Assembly: GCF_030704685.1 (NCBI RefSeq)
Contig: NZ_JAUZDX010000005.1
Span: 281,782-345,781, forward strand
Source of the DNA: Acidovorax sp. A1169
Lineage (GTDB): Bacteria; Pseudomonadota; Gammaproteobacteria; Burkholderiales; Burkholderiaceae_C
Length of the DNA stretch: 64,000 bases
Direction of reading: 5' to 3'
Under the pieces are notes generated by a model that did not search any database, was not told where the DNA came from, and worked only from the letters and a program-made list of their open reading frames with translations. Below are positions 45,031-57,641 of this stretch, piece after piece. Both the position numbers and the translations under genes were made by a program. The first letter of the stretch is position 1; each line of letters starts with the position of its first letter.

Positions 45031-45729
45031 TTACCCTTCGTTCACCCCGTACCGCTCGCGGTAGGCGGAAACCCGTTCGTGATGGGCGCGCATCTCCGCC
45101 CCCCCTGTTTGCGATAGGTACAGCAATAAGTCTGCCAGCCTGGCGATAGTACAAACCTTCATGCCAAGCTGCTGGCGCACATACTGCACTGCACTGTGCT
45201 CTACGTCCAGCCCATTCTCGGTGGCTTTCTCCTGCCGGTCCAGCGCAATGGCCACCGCATGGGGGGTGGCGCCTGCGGCCTGGATGAGGGCAATCGACTC
45301 GCGCGCGGCGGTACCGGCCGACATCACGTCGTCCACGATCAGCACCCGGCCCCGGAGCGGAGCCCCTACCAGAGTGCCGCCCTCGCCATGGTCCTTGGCC
45401 TCCTTGCGGTTGTAGGCAAAGGGCACGTTGCGCCCCTGGCGCGCCAGCTCGACCGCCACGGTCGCGGCCAGCGGGATGCCCTTGTAGGCCGGCCCGAAAA
45501 CCATGTCGAACTCGATGCCGCTGGCGATCAGGGCTTTTGCATAGAATTCGGCCAGGCGCCCCATCTTGCTACCGTCGTCGAACAGCCCGGCGTTGAAGAA
45601 ATAGGGGCTCAGGCGCCCGGCCTTGGTCTTGAACTCCCCGAAGCGCAGCACGCCCGATTCGACGGCAAACCGTACAAAGTCCTGCGCCAGCTGGCCCTCA
45701 TCCGAGCCCTGCGCAACAACATCTACCAT
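45031..45729 (-). CDS. pyrE: orotate phosphoribosyltransferase
   Basis: This 232-residue enzyme joins orotate and PRPP to give OMP in pyrimidine synthesis. It has the orotate-binding [37 protein letters not shown], the flexible loop [14 protein letters not shown] and the PRPP motif [13 protein letters not shown]. The ATG at 45729 overlaps the divergent exonuclease ATG within CCATGG. An RGVGVPG-type tail is absent and the length is normal. Confidence 0.95.
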   Translation of the reverse strand: MVDVVAQGSDEGQLAQDFVRFAVESGVLRFGEFKTKAGRLSPYFFNAGLFDDGSKMGRLAEFYAKALIASGIEFDMVFGPAYKGIPLAATVAVELARQGRNVPFAYNRKEAKDHGEGGTLVGAPLRGRVLIVDDVMSAGTAARESIALIQAAGATPHAVAIALDRQEKATENGLDVEHSAVQYVRQQLGMKVCTIARLADLLLYLSQTGGAEMRAHHERVSAYRERYGVNEG

Positions 45730-46543
45730 GGGAAATTCCTTGTTCAATTTGACCAGCCTCAACCTCAATGGCATCCGTTCGGCCACCACCAAGGGCGTGG
45801 AAAGCTGGATGGCTGCCACACGGCCGGATTGTATTTGCGTCCAGGAAGTCAAGGCACAGGCCGCCGACGTGGCCACACGCTTCGAGCGCCTGGCCGAGAT
45901 GGACGGGCACTTCCACTACGCGCAGAAAAAAGGCTATTCGGGCGTGGGCATCTACACCCGCCACCTGCCCAGCGACGTGATCGTGGGCTACGGCTCGACC
46001 GAGTTCGACGCCGAGGGCCGCTACCTCGAACTGCGCTTTGACACCCCCGCGCGCAAGCTGTCCATCATCAGCGCCTACTTTCCCAGCGGTTCCTCGGGCG
46101 AGGAGCGCCAGCTGGCCAAGTACCGCTTCCTGGCGGAATTCCATCCCCACCTCATGCAGCTCAAGCGGGAGCGAGAGTTCATCCTGTGTGGCGACATCAA
46201 CATCGCCCACCAGCAGATCGACCTGAAAAACTGGCGCAGCAACCAGAAGAACAGCGGCTTCCTGCCCGATGAACGCGCCTGGATGACAAAGTTGTTGCAC
46301 ACAACTGATGAAGGCGGCGGCCTGATCGACGTTTACCGTCAGTTACAACCAACCTCCACCGACACCGCGTACACATGGTGGAGCAACCGCGGGCAGGCCT
46401 ACGCCAACAATGTGGGCTGGCGGCTGGACTACCACCTGGCCACCCCGGCGCTGGCGGCCCTTGCGCGCACCGAATCCATCTACAAGGACGTGAAGTTCTC
46501 GGACCATGCCCCGATCACGGTGGGCTATGACCTGACGCTGTGA
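45728..46543 (+). CDS. xth: exodeoxyribonuclease III / AP endonuclease
   Basis: The 271-residue ExoIII-family enzyme cuts DNA at abasic sites and has 3-to-5 exonuclease activity. Its catalytic set is visible: the early Asn in LNLNGIRSA, Glu40 in CVQEVK, GDINIAH (Asp/Asn pair) and SDHAPITV (Asp/His). The ATG at 45728 shares two bases with the pyrE start; a TTG at 45740 (giving [11 protein letters not shown]) is an alternative that would separate them. It is convergent with the DUF3325 gene. Confidence 0.93.
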   Translation: MGNSLFNLTSLNLNGIRSATTKGVESWMAATRPDCICVQEVKAQAADVATRFERLAEMDGHFHYAQKKGYSGVGIYTRHLPSDVIVGYGSTEFDAEGRYLELRFDTPARKLSIISAYFPSGSSGEERQLAKYRFLAEFHPHLMQLKREREFILCGDINIAHQQIDLKNWRSNQKNSGFLPDERAWMTKLLHTTDEGGGLIDVYRQLQPTSTDTAYTWWSNRGQAYANNVGWRLDYHLATPALAALARTESIYKDVKFSDHAPITVGYDLTL

Positions 46544-46549
46544 GCGGGT

Positions 46550-46834
46550 TCAGCGTTTGCCGATGATGCGACCGCGCACGATCAGCGCACCCAGCACGAT
46601 GCCGGCGGCCAGGCTGGTGTGGCCGCTGTAGCTCACCAGCCCCATGCCCCAGCCCTGCGCCTGCACGATGATGGCCATCGCCAGGGCCAGGGCGCCCCAG
46701 CCCGCGATGCGCAACAGCCAGGTGGCGCGTGGCGCCAGCGCTTGGCCGAACAGCTCGTCCTGCGGGCGTTCCGTCCCCAGTGCCAGCGCCGCGAAGGCGG
46801 CCAGGCAGGTCACGAAGGTGAGCAGATGGTGCAT
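46550..46834 (-). CDS. DUF3325-family membrane protein
   Basis: This 94-residue protein has three predicted helices (LLTFVTCLAAFAALALG, WLLRIAGWGALALAMAIIV, TSLAAGIVLGALIV). Its ATG overlaps the stop of the PepSY protein (TGATG). It belongs to the small-membrane-protein set DUF3649-PepSY-DUF3325 found beside TonB-dependent siderophore receptors; these sets are thought to help ferrisiderophore reduction or iron release at the inner membrane. Confidence 0.85.
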   Translation of the reverse strand: MHHLLTFVTCLAAFAALALGTERPQDELFGQALAPRATWLLRIAGWGALALAMAIIVQAQGWGMGLVSYSGHTSLAAGIVLGALIVRGRIIGKR

Positions 46835-48486
46835 CACGCGCGCCCCTGGGGCATGGCAGAGCCGGTGGGTGCGGATGGCGCTGGTGCCCGTGCCGCCCGG
46901 CGCCTGGGCCCCTGGTGGCGCGCCGTGCGCACCGCCAGCCACACGTGCAGGCCGGCCAGCACCCAGAGCATGAGCTCGAAGCCGGCAAACACCCAATCAC
47001 CCTCGGCCAGGCTGCGCCACAGGGGGCGTTCTGTGGTCAGTGCGCTGACCAGGGGCAGCAGGGCCAGCGCGGCCGCGCCGATCCAGAACTGCTCAATCCA
47101 GGCGCGGCGCGAGGGGCGCAGCATGGCGTGCGCCAGCGTCAGTGCCCAGACGATGAAGAACACATGCACCTCCCAGGCGGTGCGCTCGGCCATGCCTTGC
47201 GGCAGCAGGCGGTTGCCCCAGAGGAAGCCGGCCATGGCAATCGACAGGCCTGCGACGCTGGCGATATTGAGCTTTTCCACCAGGCGAAAGCCGAAGTGCG
47301 GCTGCGCAAGATCGCCCAGCTTCTGGCGGCGCTTGACAGTCCACATGACCAAGCCCGTGCCCACCATCGCGGTGCCCGCCAGGCTCACGATGAAGTACAT
47401 CCAGCGCATGTGCAGGTCACTGAAGCGCCCCAGGTGCAGCGAGTACAGCACGCCACGCGTCTCGGCTGCGGGGCCCACGCCCTCCTTGACCTCCAGCAGC
47501 TTGCCGCTCACGCCGTCGAACAGCATGTACTGGGGGCTCATGGTGACGCGACCCTCTTCACCCCGCGTCACGCTCACGCGCGCCGCCGCGTCGCCGGCAT
47601 TGGTGGCGGTGACGCGGCCCAGGTTGCCCTCGCCCCAGCGCGCCTGGGCCTGGCGCACCATGTCGTCCACCGGCGCCAGCGGTGCTGGCTGGCCCGTGGG
47701 CTTGACGGGCTGGATGAAGGCGCTGAGCTGCGACGTGAGCTCCTGGCGCTGCGCCGGTGTCTTGTACGCCGCCTGCTCGCCGAACGGCATGTACAGCGCC
47801 ATCAGCGTGATCAGGCCGGTGTAGGTGATCATGAAGTGGAACGGCAGCCCGAACACCGACAGCGCGTTGTGCGCATCAAGCCACGAGCGCTGGCCCTTGC
47901 CCCAGCGGAAGGTGAAGAAGTCGGTGAAGATCTTCTTGTGCGTGATGACCCCGCTGACGATGGCCACCAGCATGAACATGGCGCAAAAGCCCGCCAGCCA
48001 GCGCCCCCACCGCACGGGCATGTAGTGGAACTGGAAGTGGAAGCGATAGAAGAAATCGCCGCCCACCGTCTCGCGCGAGGCAACCTTCTCCCCCGTCAAG
48101 GGGTCGAAGTTGGCGTTGCCAAAATTCCGCCCGTTCGCGGCCGGGCCCTGCCCGGGTGGCAGGCGCCAGAAGCTGTCCACCGTGGTGTAGCGCTCATCGG
48201 GCAGGCGCATGCTCCACTGCGACGCATTGGGGACCAGTTGGACAAGCCGGTTGGCGACGCGCTGGGCCGACTCGGCCGCATCGGGCACCACCGCGCGGTG
48301 CGGCAGCTCGGGCCGCATCCACTGCGAGATCTCGTCCTTGAAGTAGCTCACGGTGCCCGTGAGAAACATCGCATACAGGAACCAGCCACACAACAGGCCG
48401 GCCCAGGTGTGCAGGTCCGACATGGTCTGGCGAATGCCCGGCGCCTTGGGCTCGTCCACCGCTGCGTCGTTGTTGTTCGTCGTCAT
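46834..48486 (-). CDS. PepSY-associated TM-helix protein, FpvG-like siderophore reductase candidate
   Basis: The 550-residue inner-membrane protein has four to five helices and two periplasmic PepSY-type segments. Family sequence is clear: MSDLHTWAGLLCGWFLYAMFLTGTVSYFKDEISQWMRP at the start, RFHFQFHYMPVRWGRWLAGF, RSWLDAHNALSVFGLPFHFMITYTGL, and WRLVEKLNIASVAGL-type histidines within helices that could bind haem. The Pseudomonas homologue FpvG reduces iron in the periplasm to free it from pyoverdine; by analogy this acts on the siderophore imported by the nearby receptor. It is coupled by overlaps at both ends (ATGA and TGATG). Confidence 0.87.
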   Translation of the reverse strand: MTTNNNDAAVDEPKAPGIRQTMSDLHTWAGLLCGWFLYAMFLTGTVSYFKDEISQWMRPELPHRAVVPDAAESAQRVANRLVQLVPNASQWSMRLPDERYTTVDSFWRLPPGQGPAANGRNFGNANFDPLTGEKVASRETVGGDFFYRFHFQFHYMPVRWGRWLAGFCAMFMLVAIVSGVITHKKIFTDFFTFRWGKGQRSWLDAHNALSVFGLPFHFMITYTGLITLMALYMPFGEQAAYKTPAQRQELTSQLSAFIQPVKPTGQPAPLAPVDDMVRQAQARWGEGNLGRVTATNAGDAAARVSVTRGEEGRVTMSPQYMLFDGVSGKLLEVKEGVGPAAETRGVLYSLHLGRFSDLHMRWMYFIVSLAGTAMVGTGLVMWTVKRRQKLGDLAQPHFGFRLVEKLNIASVAGLSIAMAGFLWGNRLLPQGMAERTAWEVHVFFIVWALTLAHAMLRPSRRAWIEQFWIGAAALALLPLVSALTTERPLWRSLAEGDWVFAGFELMLWVLAGLHVWLAVRTARHQGPRRRAARAPAPSAPTGSAMPQGRA

Positions 48487-48785
48487 TGGGAAGCTCCTGC
48501 AGAGGACCACGCGGTCCATGCGGCCAGCAGCAGCGGCACCGCCGCCACCACCAGGCCAACCCAGGCGCGCCACGCGCTGCGCACGGCAAACACCCAGATC
48601 ACCGCACACGTATAGATGGCGAAGCTGGCCAGCATGCCCGTGATCACGGCCTGCGCCCGGGCCATGGGCAGGGCCAGCACCGCCACGCTGAACAGCGCCG
48701 CCAGCACATAGCCGCCGCCGATGGCCGCAACGATGCGCGACACCAGCGGCCCGGCGCGCCAGATACCGCGCAGCACGGGCATCAT
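48483..48785 (-). CDS. DUF3649-family membrane protein
   Basis: This 100-residue protein has three helices (IVAAIGGGYVLAALFSVAVLAL, ITGMLASFAIYTCAVIWVF, WVGLVVAAVPLLLAAW). The start at 48785 has CGGAG seven bases upstream; a GTG at 48806 is an alternative. It lies between the siderophore receptor and the PepSY protein in one operon, overlapping the latter by four bases. DUF3649 is a recurrent partner in iron-uptake operons. Confidence 0.85.
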   Translation of the reverse strand: MMPVLRGIWRAGPLVSRIVAAIGGGYVLAALFSVAVLALPMARAQAVITGMLASFAIYTCAVIWVFAVRSAWRAWVGLVVAAVPLLLAAWTAWSSAGASQ

Positions 48786-48811
48786 GGCAAGACTCCGGTC
48801 ACGCACATACG

Positions 48812-50986
48812 TCAGAAGTCCACTGCGGCCGACAGCATCAGCGTGCGGGGCGCGCCCACGGTCACGTAGTTGCTGATGACCCAGTAGTTCTTGTCGCTCA
48901 CGTTCTCCAGGTTGGCGCGCAGCACCACGGGCTTGCCGGCCACCTTGGTGGCGTAGCGGGCACCGATGTCCAGGCGCGTCCAGGCGGGCACGCGCAGGCG
49001 GTTGGTGGCGTCGGCGTACATGCCGGAGGTGTTGATCACGCGGCCGTTCACGCTCAGGCCCTGCAGCGGCGTATCCCAGTCCAGGCCCAGGTTGAAGGTG
49101 CGGTCCGGCACGCCTGCCGCATCGTTGCCCTGGTTCACGCCACCGGCGGTGCGCGTGAGCTTGGCGGTGTTGAACGAGGCGCTGGCCATGGCACGCAGGC
49201 CGCGCTGGATTTCGCCATAGGCCGTCAGCTCCAGGCCGCGGTTGCGCTGCTCGCCACCAAAGCTGTAGCGGTTGGTGGCCGGGTCGGTCAGGGCGCTGGG
49301 GCGCTTGATCTGGTAGATGGCGGCCTGGGTGGTCAGTTGGCCCCAGTCGATCTTCAAGCCCACTTCGTTCTGCTTGGACTTTTGCGGCGCAAACGTCTCG
49401 CCCGCATTCGCCGTGCCGGGCCCGGCCGTGCCGCCACGGGTCAGGCCCGCGGTGTAGTTGGTGTAGACCGAGATGTTCTTCGTCGGTTTGATCACCAGAC
49501 CCGCCAGCGGCGTCACGGCACTGGCCTTGTAGTAGCCGGTGCCTGCGCCGGTGTTGACGTTGAAGCTGCCCTGTTCGATGGTCTGGTCACGCACGCCCAG
49601 CGTCAGCAGGTAGCGGCCGTTGTCGAACGACATGGTGTCGGCCAGCGCCAGGCTGTGCTGCTTGAGCTCGCTGCTCTTGCTCGGGTTGCCGCGCGGGAAG
49701 TTGATGGTCGGCAGCGGTGCGGGGTTGTAGATGTTGGATGGGGCGTAGGTGCTGGTCAGCTGGTAGAAGTAGCCGATCTCCTGGTCCAGGTAGTTCGTGG
49801 CCAGGGCCACGGTGTGGCCGATGCCACCGGTCTGGAATTTCGTGCGCAAGCCCGCGTCCATCGACGAGGTCTTGTTGTAGGCATCGTAGTAGCCGTTGGC
49901 CACCGTGAAGTTGCCCAGAGCGTCAACGCGCAGCCCGGCGGTCGGGAAATTCTGCTCGTTGGTGTTGTGGGTGTAGCCCACGCCACCGTACACGGTGGTG
50001 CTGTCGTTGATGTCGTATTCCAGGCGCGACATCACGGTGCGCATGTCATCCGTCAGGTTGGCACCGGGGTAGATGCTGGTGCGGGCGTCTGGCGCAGCAG
50101 GCATCTGCGTGACACCCGCGCGGAAGGCCGTCTGGGGGCGGAACTGCCGGGTTTCGCCTTCGGTGGCGAAGGCGTCCAGCGACCAGCGCAGGCGGCTGCC
50201 GGCGTAGTCCACGCCAAGGGCTGCCACATCGGCGCGCTGGCGGCCACCGTCGACATTGCCTTCGCCGTTGCGCACCAGCGCATTGGCGCGCACGCCCCAC
50301 TGGTTGTCTTCACCGAAGCGGCGGCCCACGTCCAGTTGGGCGCCGAACTGGGCCTTGCCCATGTAGCTGGTGGTCAGGCGCGTCAGCGGCGTGTCGGCCG
50401 CACGCTTGGTCACCAGGTTGATGCTGCCGCCCACGCTGCCGCTGGGGCCCACGCCGTTGGTCAGGGCGCCGGGGCCCTTGAGCACTTCCACGCGCTCGAT
50501 CATTTCCAGCGGGATGCGGGTCGAGGGGCTCAGGCCGAACAAGCCGTTCAGGCTCACGTCGGTGTTGGACACCGTGAGGCCACGCACCTGGAAGTCATCG
50601 CCGTAGCCGCCGCGTGCCTGCAGGCTGCGCACAGAGGCGTCGTTCATCACCACGTCGGCCACCGTCAGGGCCTGCTGGTTCTGGATCAGCTCGTTCGTGT
50701 AGTTGGTGGTGCTGAACGGCACGTTCATCTGGTCGGTGCGGCCCAGGATGCCCAGGTCACCGCCGCGCGCGAACTGGCCGCCGTGGTAGGTCTTCTGCAG
50801 GCCGCCGATGGCCTCGGCCTGCTCGCGCACCTTCACTTCGTCGAGCGTGGTGCCGGAGCCCGCCGCAGTCTGCGCCACGGCACCCACGGCGGCAATGGCC
50901 AGCCCGGCGCCCAGGCATTGGCGGATCAGCAGGGCCAGGGGACGGGGAGCGAAGCGATGAGAAGCGCGGGCGATCGAGGAATGCAT
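48812..50986 (-). CDS. TonB-dependent ferric siderophore receptor
   Basis: This 724-residue outer membrane receptor has a signal peptide (to about VGAVAQ), then the plug domain (QNQQALTVADVVMNDASVRSLQARGGYGDDFQVRGL, IPLEMIERVEVLKGPGALTNGVGPSGSVGGSINLVTK) and a 22-strand barrel ending RTLMLSAAVDF with a terminal Phe. It is of the FhuA/FpvA type, without an N-terminal signalling domain, so it is not coupled to an anti-sigma factor. The ligand is probably a hydroxamate or mixed siderophore; no synthesis genes are nearby. A Fur-like box lies upstream. Confidence 0.95.
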   Translation of the reverse strand: MHSSIARASHRFAPRPLALLIRQCLGAGLAIAAVGAVAQTAAGSGTTLDEVKVREQAEAIGGLQKTYHGGQFARGGDLGILGRTDQMNVPFSTTNYTNELIQNQQALTVADVVMNDASVRSLQARGGYGDDFQVRGLTVSNTDVSLNGLFGLSPSTRIPLEMIERVEVLKGPGALTNGVGPSGSVGGSINLVTKRAADTPLTRLTTSYMGKAQFGAQLDVGRRFGEDNQWGVRANALVRNGEGNVDGGRQRADVAALGVDYAGSRLRWSLDAFATEGETRQFRPQTAFRAGVTQMPAAPDARTSIYPGANLTDDMRTVMSRLEYDINDSTTVYGGVGYTHNTNEQNFPTAGLRVDALGNFTVANGYYDAYNKTSSMDAGLRTKFQTGGIGHTVALATNYLDQEIGYFYQLTSTYAPSNIYNPAPLPTINFPRGNPSKSSELKQHSLALADTMSFDNGRYLLTLGVRDQTIEQGSFNVNTGAGTGYYKASAVTPLAGLVIKPTKNISVYTNYTAGLTRGGTAGPGTANAGETFAPQKSKQNEVGLKIDWGQLTTQAAIYQIKRPSALTDPATNRYSFGGEQRNRGLELTAYGEIQRGLRAMASASFNTAKLTRTAGGVNQGNDAAGVPDRTFNLGLDWDTPLQGLSVNGRVINTSGMYADATNRLRVPAWTRLDIGARYATKVAGKPVVLRANLENVSDKNYWVISNYVTVGAPRTLMLSAAVDF

Positions 50987-51521
50987 GGTGGGTGGGGCCA
51001 GGAAACAAGAAAAAGACGAGCGAACCCAAACCGGCCAGGGCCGGGTCGAATCCAGAACAGGAGGTCATACAACCAGCGGCGGTGCATTTGGGCTGCCGGG
51101 TTGATTCTAGAAACAAATCAGAACGACAACTATTCGCATTTTAATTTAGCGGCATCCGAACGGGTAGACCATCCTCGGTAAAGCCCGCCATTGGCCCATC
51201 CGTGCCGTGGCGGGAAAACCCCAATCCACCGCAATGCGAGGCCCGCCGCTACAAAATTCGCAGCAAAGTAGTTATCAATACGTTGCACCATTGCAACGCA
51301 AATGGGCATTGCGGGGCACGCAACGCCGCCTGTCTGGGGCTGTTGCACCCGGGGAAAGAAGGTCGCAGGGGTCCCTTCCACCCCGATTGGTCCCCGGAGG
51401 TAGGAGGACCGATCGACCGAGTGCTGCAATCCCTGCCGGCGGCCCGACCCATCGATGGTGGAATGGAACCACGTACCGCCGCCCTGCGTCACACTGCCAG
51501 CCATTCAAGGAGAAACGCGCC
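50987..51521. other. siderophore receptor / DUF3016 divergent intergenic region
   Basis: This 535-base gap contains the Fur-like box and a perfect 7-bp palindrome CGTTGCA-CCAT-TGCAACG (51281-51298). An AAGGAGA ribosome-binding site for the DUF3016 gene is at 51507-51513. No small ORF with a credible start was found. Confidence 0.5.
51124..51138 (-). promoter_or_regulatory. Fur-like box upstream of the siderophore receptor
   Basis: Minus-strand TGCGAAT-A-GTTGTCG fits the 7-1-7 Fur model TGATAAT-N-ATTATCA at nine of 14 positions. It lies in the most A/T-rich part of the region, about 140 bases before the receptor ATG, near a possible -10 TAGAAT. Iron repression of the receptor operon is the expected result. 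Confidence 0.5.
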
Positions 51522-52061
51522 ATGTCGCTGCTGCTGCCATTGCTGCCCCCACCACGCCCCGCCCGCCTTCTGGCTGCCGGCCTGCTCGCCGCCTGTGCCG
51601 CCATCACGGCGACCAGCGCGGCGGCGGGAACCGCCAGCGTCACGTTCACCGCGCCGCAAAAGTACACCGATGCCAGTTATGCGCACCCCGTGGCGAACGA
51701 ATCCGACCGCGCCCAGGTGCTGCGCGACGTGGAGCAGCACCTGCAGCGCCTGGCCACGCGGGGCCTGGCGCCTACCGACACCCTCAAGGTCGATGTACTG
51801 GACATCGACCTGGCCGGCCACTTCCCGCCCATGGGCCTGGGTGGCTCGGACGTACGGGTGGTCACCGATGTCACAGGGCCGCGCATCAAGCTGCGCTACA
51901 GCCTCGTGCGCGATGACAGCGCCCCCGTGTCCGGCGGCGAAGAAGTGCTCAGCGACCTGAACTTCATGGTGCCCAGCAACCGCTATTCGAGCGGGGACCG
52001 GCTGCGGTACGAGAAGGCGTTGCTGGACCGGTGGTTTGAGAAGCGGTTTGGCAGGCAGTAG
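51522..52061 (+). CDS. DUF3016-family exported protein
   Basis: This 179-residue protein has a signal peptide (MSLLLPLLPPPRPARLLAAGLLAACAA ... SAAAG). The mature domain matches DUF3016 in style: VTFTAPQKYTDASY, VLRDVEQHLQRLATRGL, KVDVLDIDLAGHFPP, DVRVVTDVTGPRIKLRYSL. A possible lipobox LAAC is present, so it may be a lipoprotein. Function is unknown. AAGGAGA is well spaced before the ATG. It is convergent with the hybrid kinase gene. Confidence 0.88.
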   Translation: MSLLLPLLPPPRPARLLAAGLLAACAAITATSAAAGTASVTFTAPQKYTDASYAHPVANESDRAQVLRDVEQHLQRLATRGLAPTDTLKVDVLDIDLAGHFPPMGLGGSDVRVVTDVTGPRIKLRYSLVRDDSAPVSGGEEVLSDLNFMVPSNRYSSGDRLRYEKALLDRWFEKRFGRQ

Positions 52062-52132
52062 GCTTGGTGCCGTAGTGCAGCCTCGCGGGGTGGCCGAACC
52101 CTGGAATGCCGCTATTCGTGCGACATTACGCT

Positions 52133-52153
52133 AACCGCTGATCAGCAGCGGTT
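52133..52153. terminator. hairpin between convergent DUF3016 and hybrid kinase genes
   Basis: AACCGCTG (52133-52140) and CAGCGGTT (52146-52153) form a perfect 8-bp stem with a five-base loop. There is no strong T-run on either side; it is probably a shared weak terminator. Confidence 0.5.
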
Positions 52154-52177
52154 TAGCTGCTCAAGATTGCATCGGCA

Positions 52178-56224
<4,047 letters not shown>

Positions 56225-56231
56225 GCTCGGC

Positions 56232-57236
56232 TCACTTGATGACGTTCACCGCGCGCGGGGCGAGCTTCTTCAGCGGTTCGGTGCGCACCAGGTCCAGGTA
56301 GTCGGGTATCTCGCCGGCAGGCACCAGCCGTCGACGCAACGCCCAGCGGGCCTCGGCCTCCAGAGTGGTGATCAGTGACTGCGACAGCTGCAACCGGAAC
56401 TCGAAGCCGTCCCAGGTCTTTGCCAGGTCCTCCACAGAAACCTTGAGCGCCTTGGCCACGATGGCACGGGCGCGCTCGGGTTCGCGCTGCAGCAGGACCG
56501 AGGCGCGCTGCACGGCCCGCAGCAGCTTAATGGCATCGTCGTCGCTGACACCCTGGCTGGCTGGGCGGCTGACAATGTTGAAGGTGACGCTGAAGAATGC
56601 AGGGCCGGGCATCAACCTGCCCTGCGGCCCCAGCCGATTCAACGCGTCCGTGACATGGGTACCGAACAGCGCCGCTGCATCCACCTCGCCACGCACCAGG
56701 GCACCGACAGGGTCCTTGGGCTCCAGGGGCTGCTCGGTCACGTTGTCGATCTTCACCCCGTGGAAGAGCATGAAGGTGTCGGCAAAGTAGTGTCCGCTGG
56801 TGCCCGGGATGACGCCCAGCCGTTTGCCTTGCAGGTCGGCGGGTTGAAGGATGCTTCGGTCGGTGCGCGCCACGATCTGGTTCTCGCGCCCTGATACTGT
56901 TGTAGTGGCCAGGATGCCGAAGTCGCGCCGGGTGAACCCGGCCAGCATGATGGGCGTGTCGGCCACGGTAGCGAAGTGCGCCTCGCCGGCCAGCAGCCGT
57001 TCCAGGCAGATCCGCCCGACCGGGTAGTGCTTGATGTTCAGGGCCAGGCCCTCGGTCGCGAAGTATCCCTCGGCCTCAGCGATGAGCACTGGGGCCGAGT
57101 AAGGGATGTCGGCCACTGCCAGCGTCAACGTCGCAGCGCGGCTGGCACCGGCCAACACCACCAGCCCCACCAAGCACACCGCAAACCAGAACCTGTTCGG
57201 TCCTCTTCCCTGACTCGGTCGATTTGAAGTTCGCAA
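56232..57236 (-). CDS. ABC-type periplasmic substrate-binding protein (NMT1/TauA-like) paired with a kinase
   Basis: The 334-residue product has a signal peptide (FWFAVCLVGLVVLAGASRA) and an SBP fold of the NMT1/SsuA/TauA class (LTLAVADIPYSAPVLIAEAEGYFATEGL, LLAGEAHFATVADTPIMLA, LQGKRLGVIPGTSGHYFADTFML, VGALVRGEVDAAALFGTHV). No ABC permease or ATPase gene is near. Seven bases separate it from the hybrid kinase, which suggests it is a periplasmic sensor that presents ligand to the kinase. The ligand class is aliphatic sulfonates, nitrate or pyrimidine-like in relatives; it cannot be told here. Confidence 0.85.
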   Translation of the reverse strand: MRTSNRPSQGRGPNRFWFAVCLVGLVVLAGASRAATLTLAVADIPYSAPVLIAEAEGYFATEGLALNIKHYPVGRICLERLLAGEAHFATVADTPIMLAGFTRRDFGILATTTVSGRENQIVARTDRSILQPADLQGKRLGVIPGTSGHYFADTFMLFHGVKIDNVTEQPLEPKDPVGALVRGEVDAAALFGTHVTDALNRLGPQGRLMPGPAFFSVTFNIVSRPASQGVSDDDAIKLLRAVQRASVLLQREPERARAIVAKALKVSVEDLAKTWDGFEFRLQLSQSLITTLEAEARWALRRRLVPAGEIPDYLDLVRTEPLKKLAPRAVNVIK

Positions 57237-57637
57237 AGCCTTTGCTCCTAGAAAGCGATTATGGGCGGGCCCCTGCGCCCGGCCCGCGCCGAAGTGGCCT
57301 TAAAACTGCACCTGTTCGGACCTCCCTGTAGGGGCACGCCGACGTCTGCAGCGTCTGACGTATCACCGACGGCGGATCACCATCGGTCCGCACAATGTCC
57401 TTGAACGCCGAAACGTTGACTGGCATGACGCGCCAGCTTAGGCCAAAGGCGCAGGCGCTGGAGAATTTCTTGTCGCCTAGCTGCTTCTCGCATAGCGCTT
57501 GCCCTGCGCCGGTGTGGGAAGCCCGTTCTGGGGCACAACGATGCCGCGCAGGCCGAACTCGAAGCGGCCGCAATAGGCCGCGGCCAGAGCCGCCTGCGTG
57601 CAGAACAATCCCACGCGGAGGGCCGTGCCCGGCATCT
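57237..57637. other. gap between the binding protein and the diguanylate cyclase
   Basis: About 400 bases on the minus strand separate the SBP gene from the diguanylate cyclase. The upstream part holds a 54-codon ORF (57477-57641). The rest (57240-57476) holds only a 56-codon frame from 57426 with no ribosome-binding site and no recognisable product. No repeat or clear promoter was seen. Confidence 0.4.
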
Positions 57638-57641
57638 TCAT
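57477..57641 (-). CDS. small ORF translationally coupled to the diguanylate cyclase
   Basis: This 54-codon frame has an ATG that overlaps the diguanylate cyclase stop (ATGA). The product starts MKMPGTALRVGLFCTQAALAAAYCG and has two cysteines and a short hydrophobic region. I do not recognise it. It may be a real small protein, or a leftover of a gene disrupted when the SBP-kinase pair was joined to the cyclase. Confidence 0.3.
   Translation of the reverse strand: MKMPGTALRVGLFCTQAALAAAYCGRFEFGLRGIVVPQNGLPTPAQGKRYARSS

Noticed and set aside
57259..57573. 104-codon minus-strand frame before the binding protein
   Set aside because: It overlaps the coupled 54-codon ORF in another frame, is Arg/Pro-rich, and has no ribosome-binding site or family pattern.
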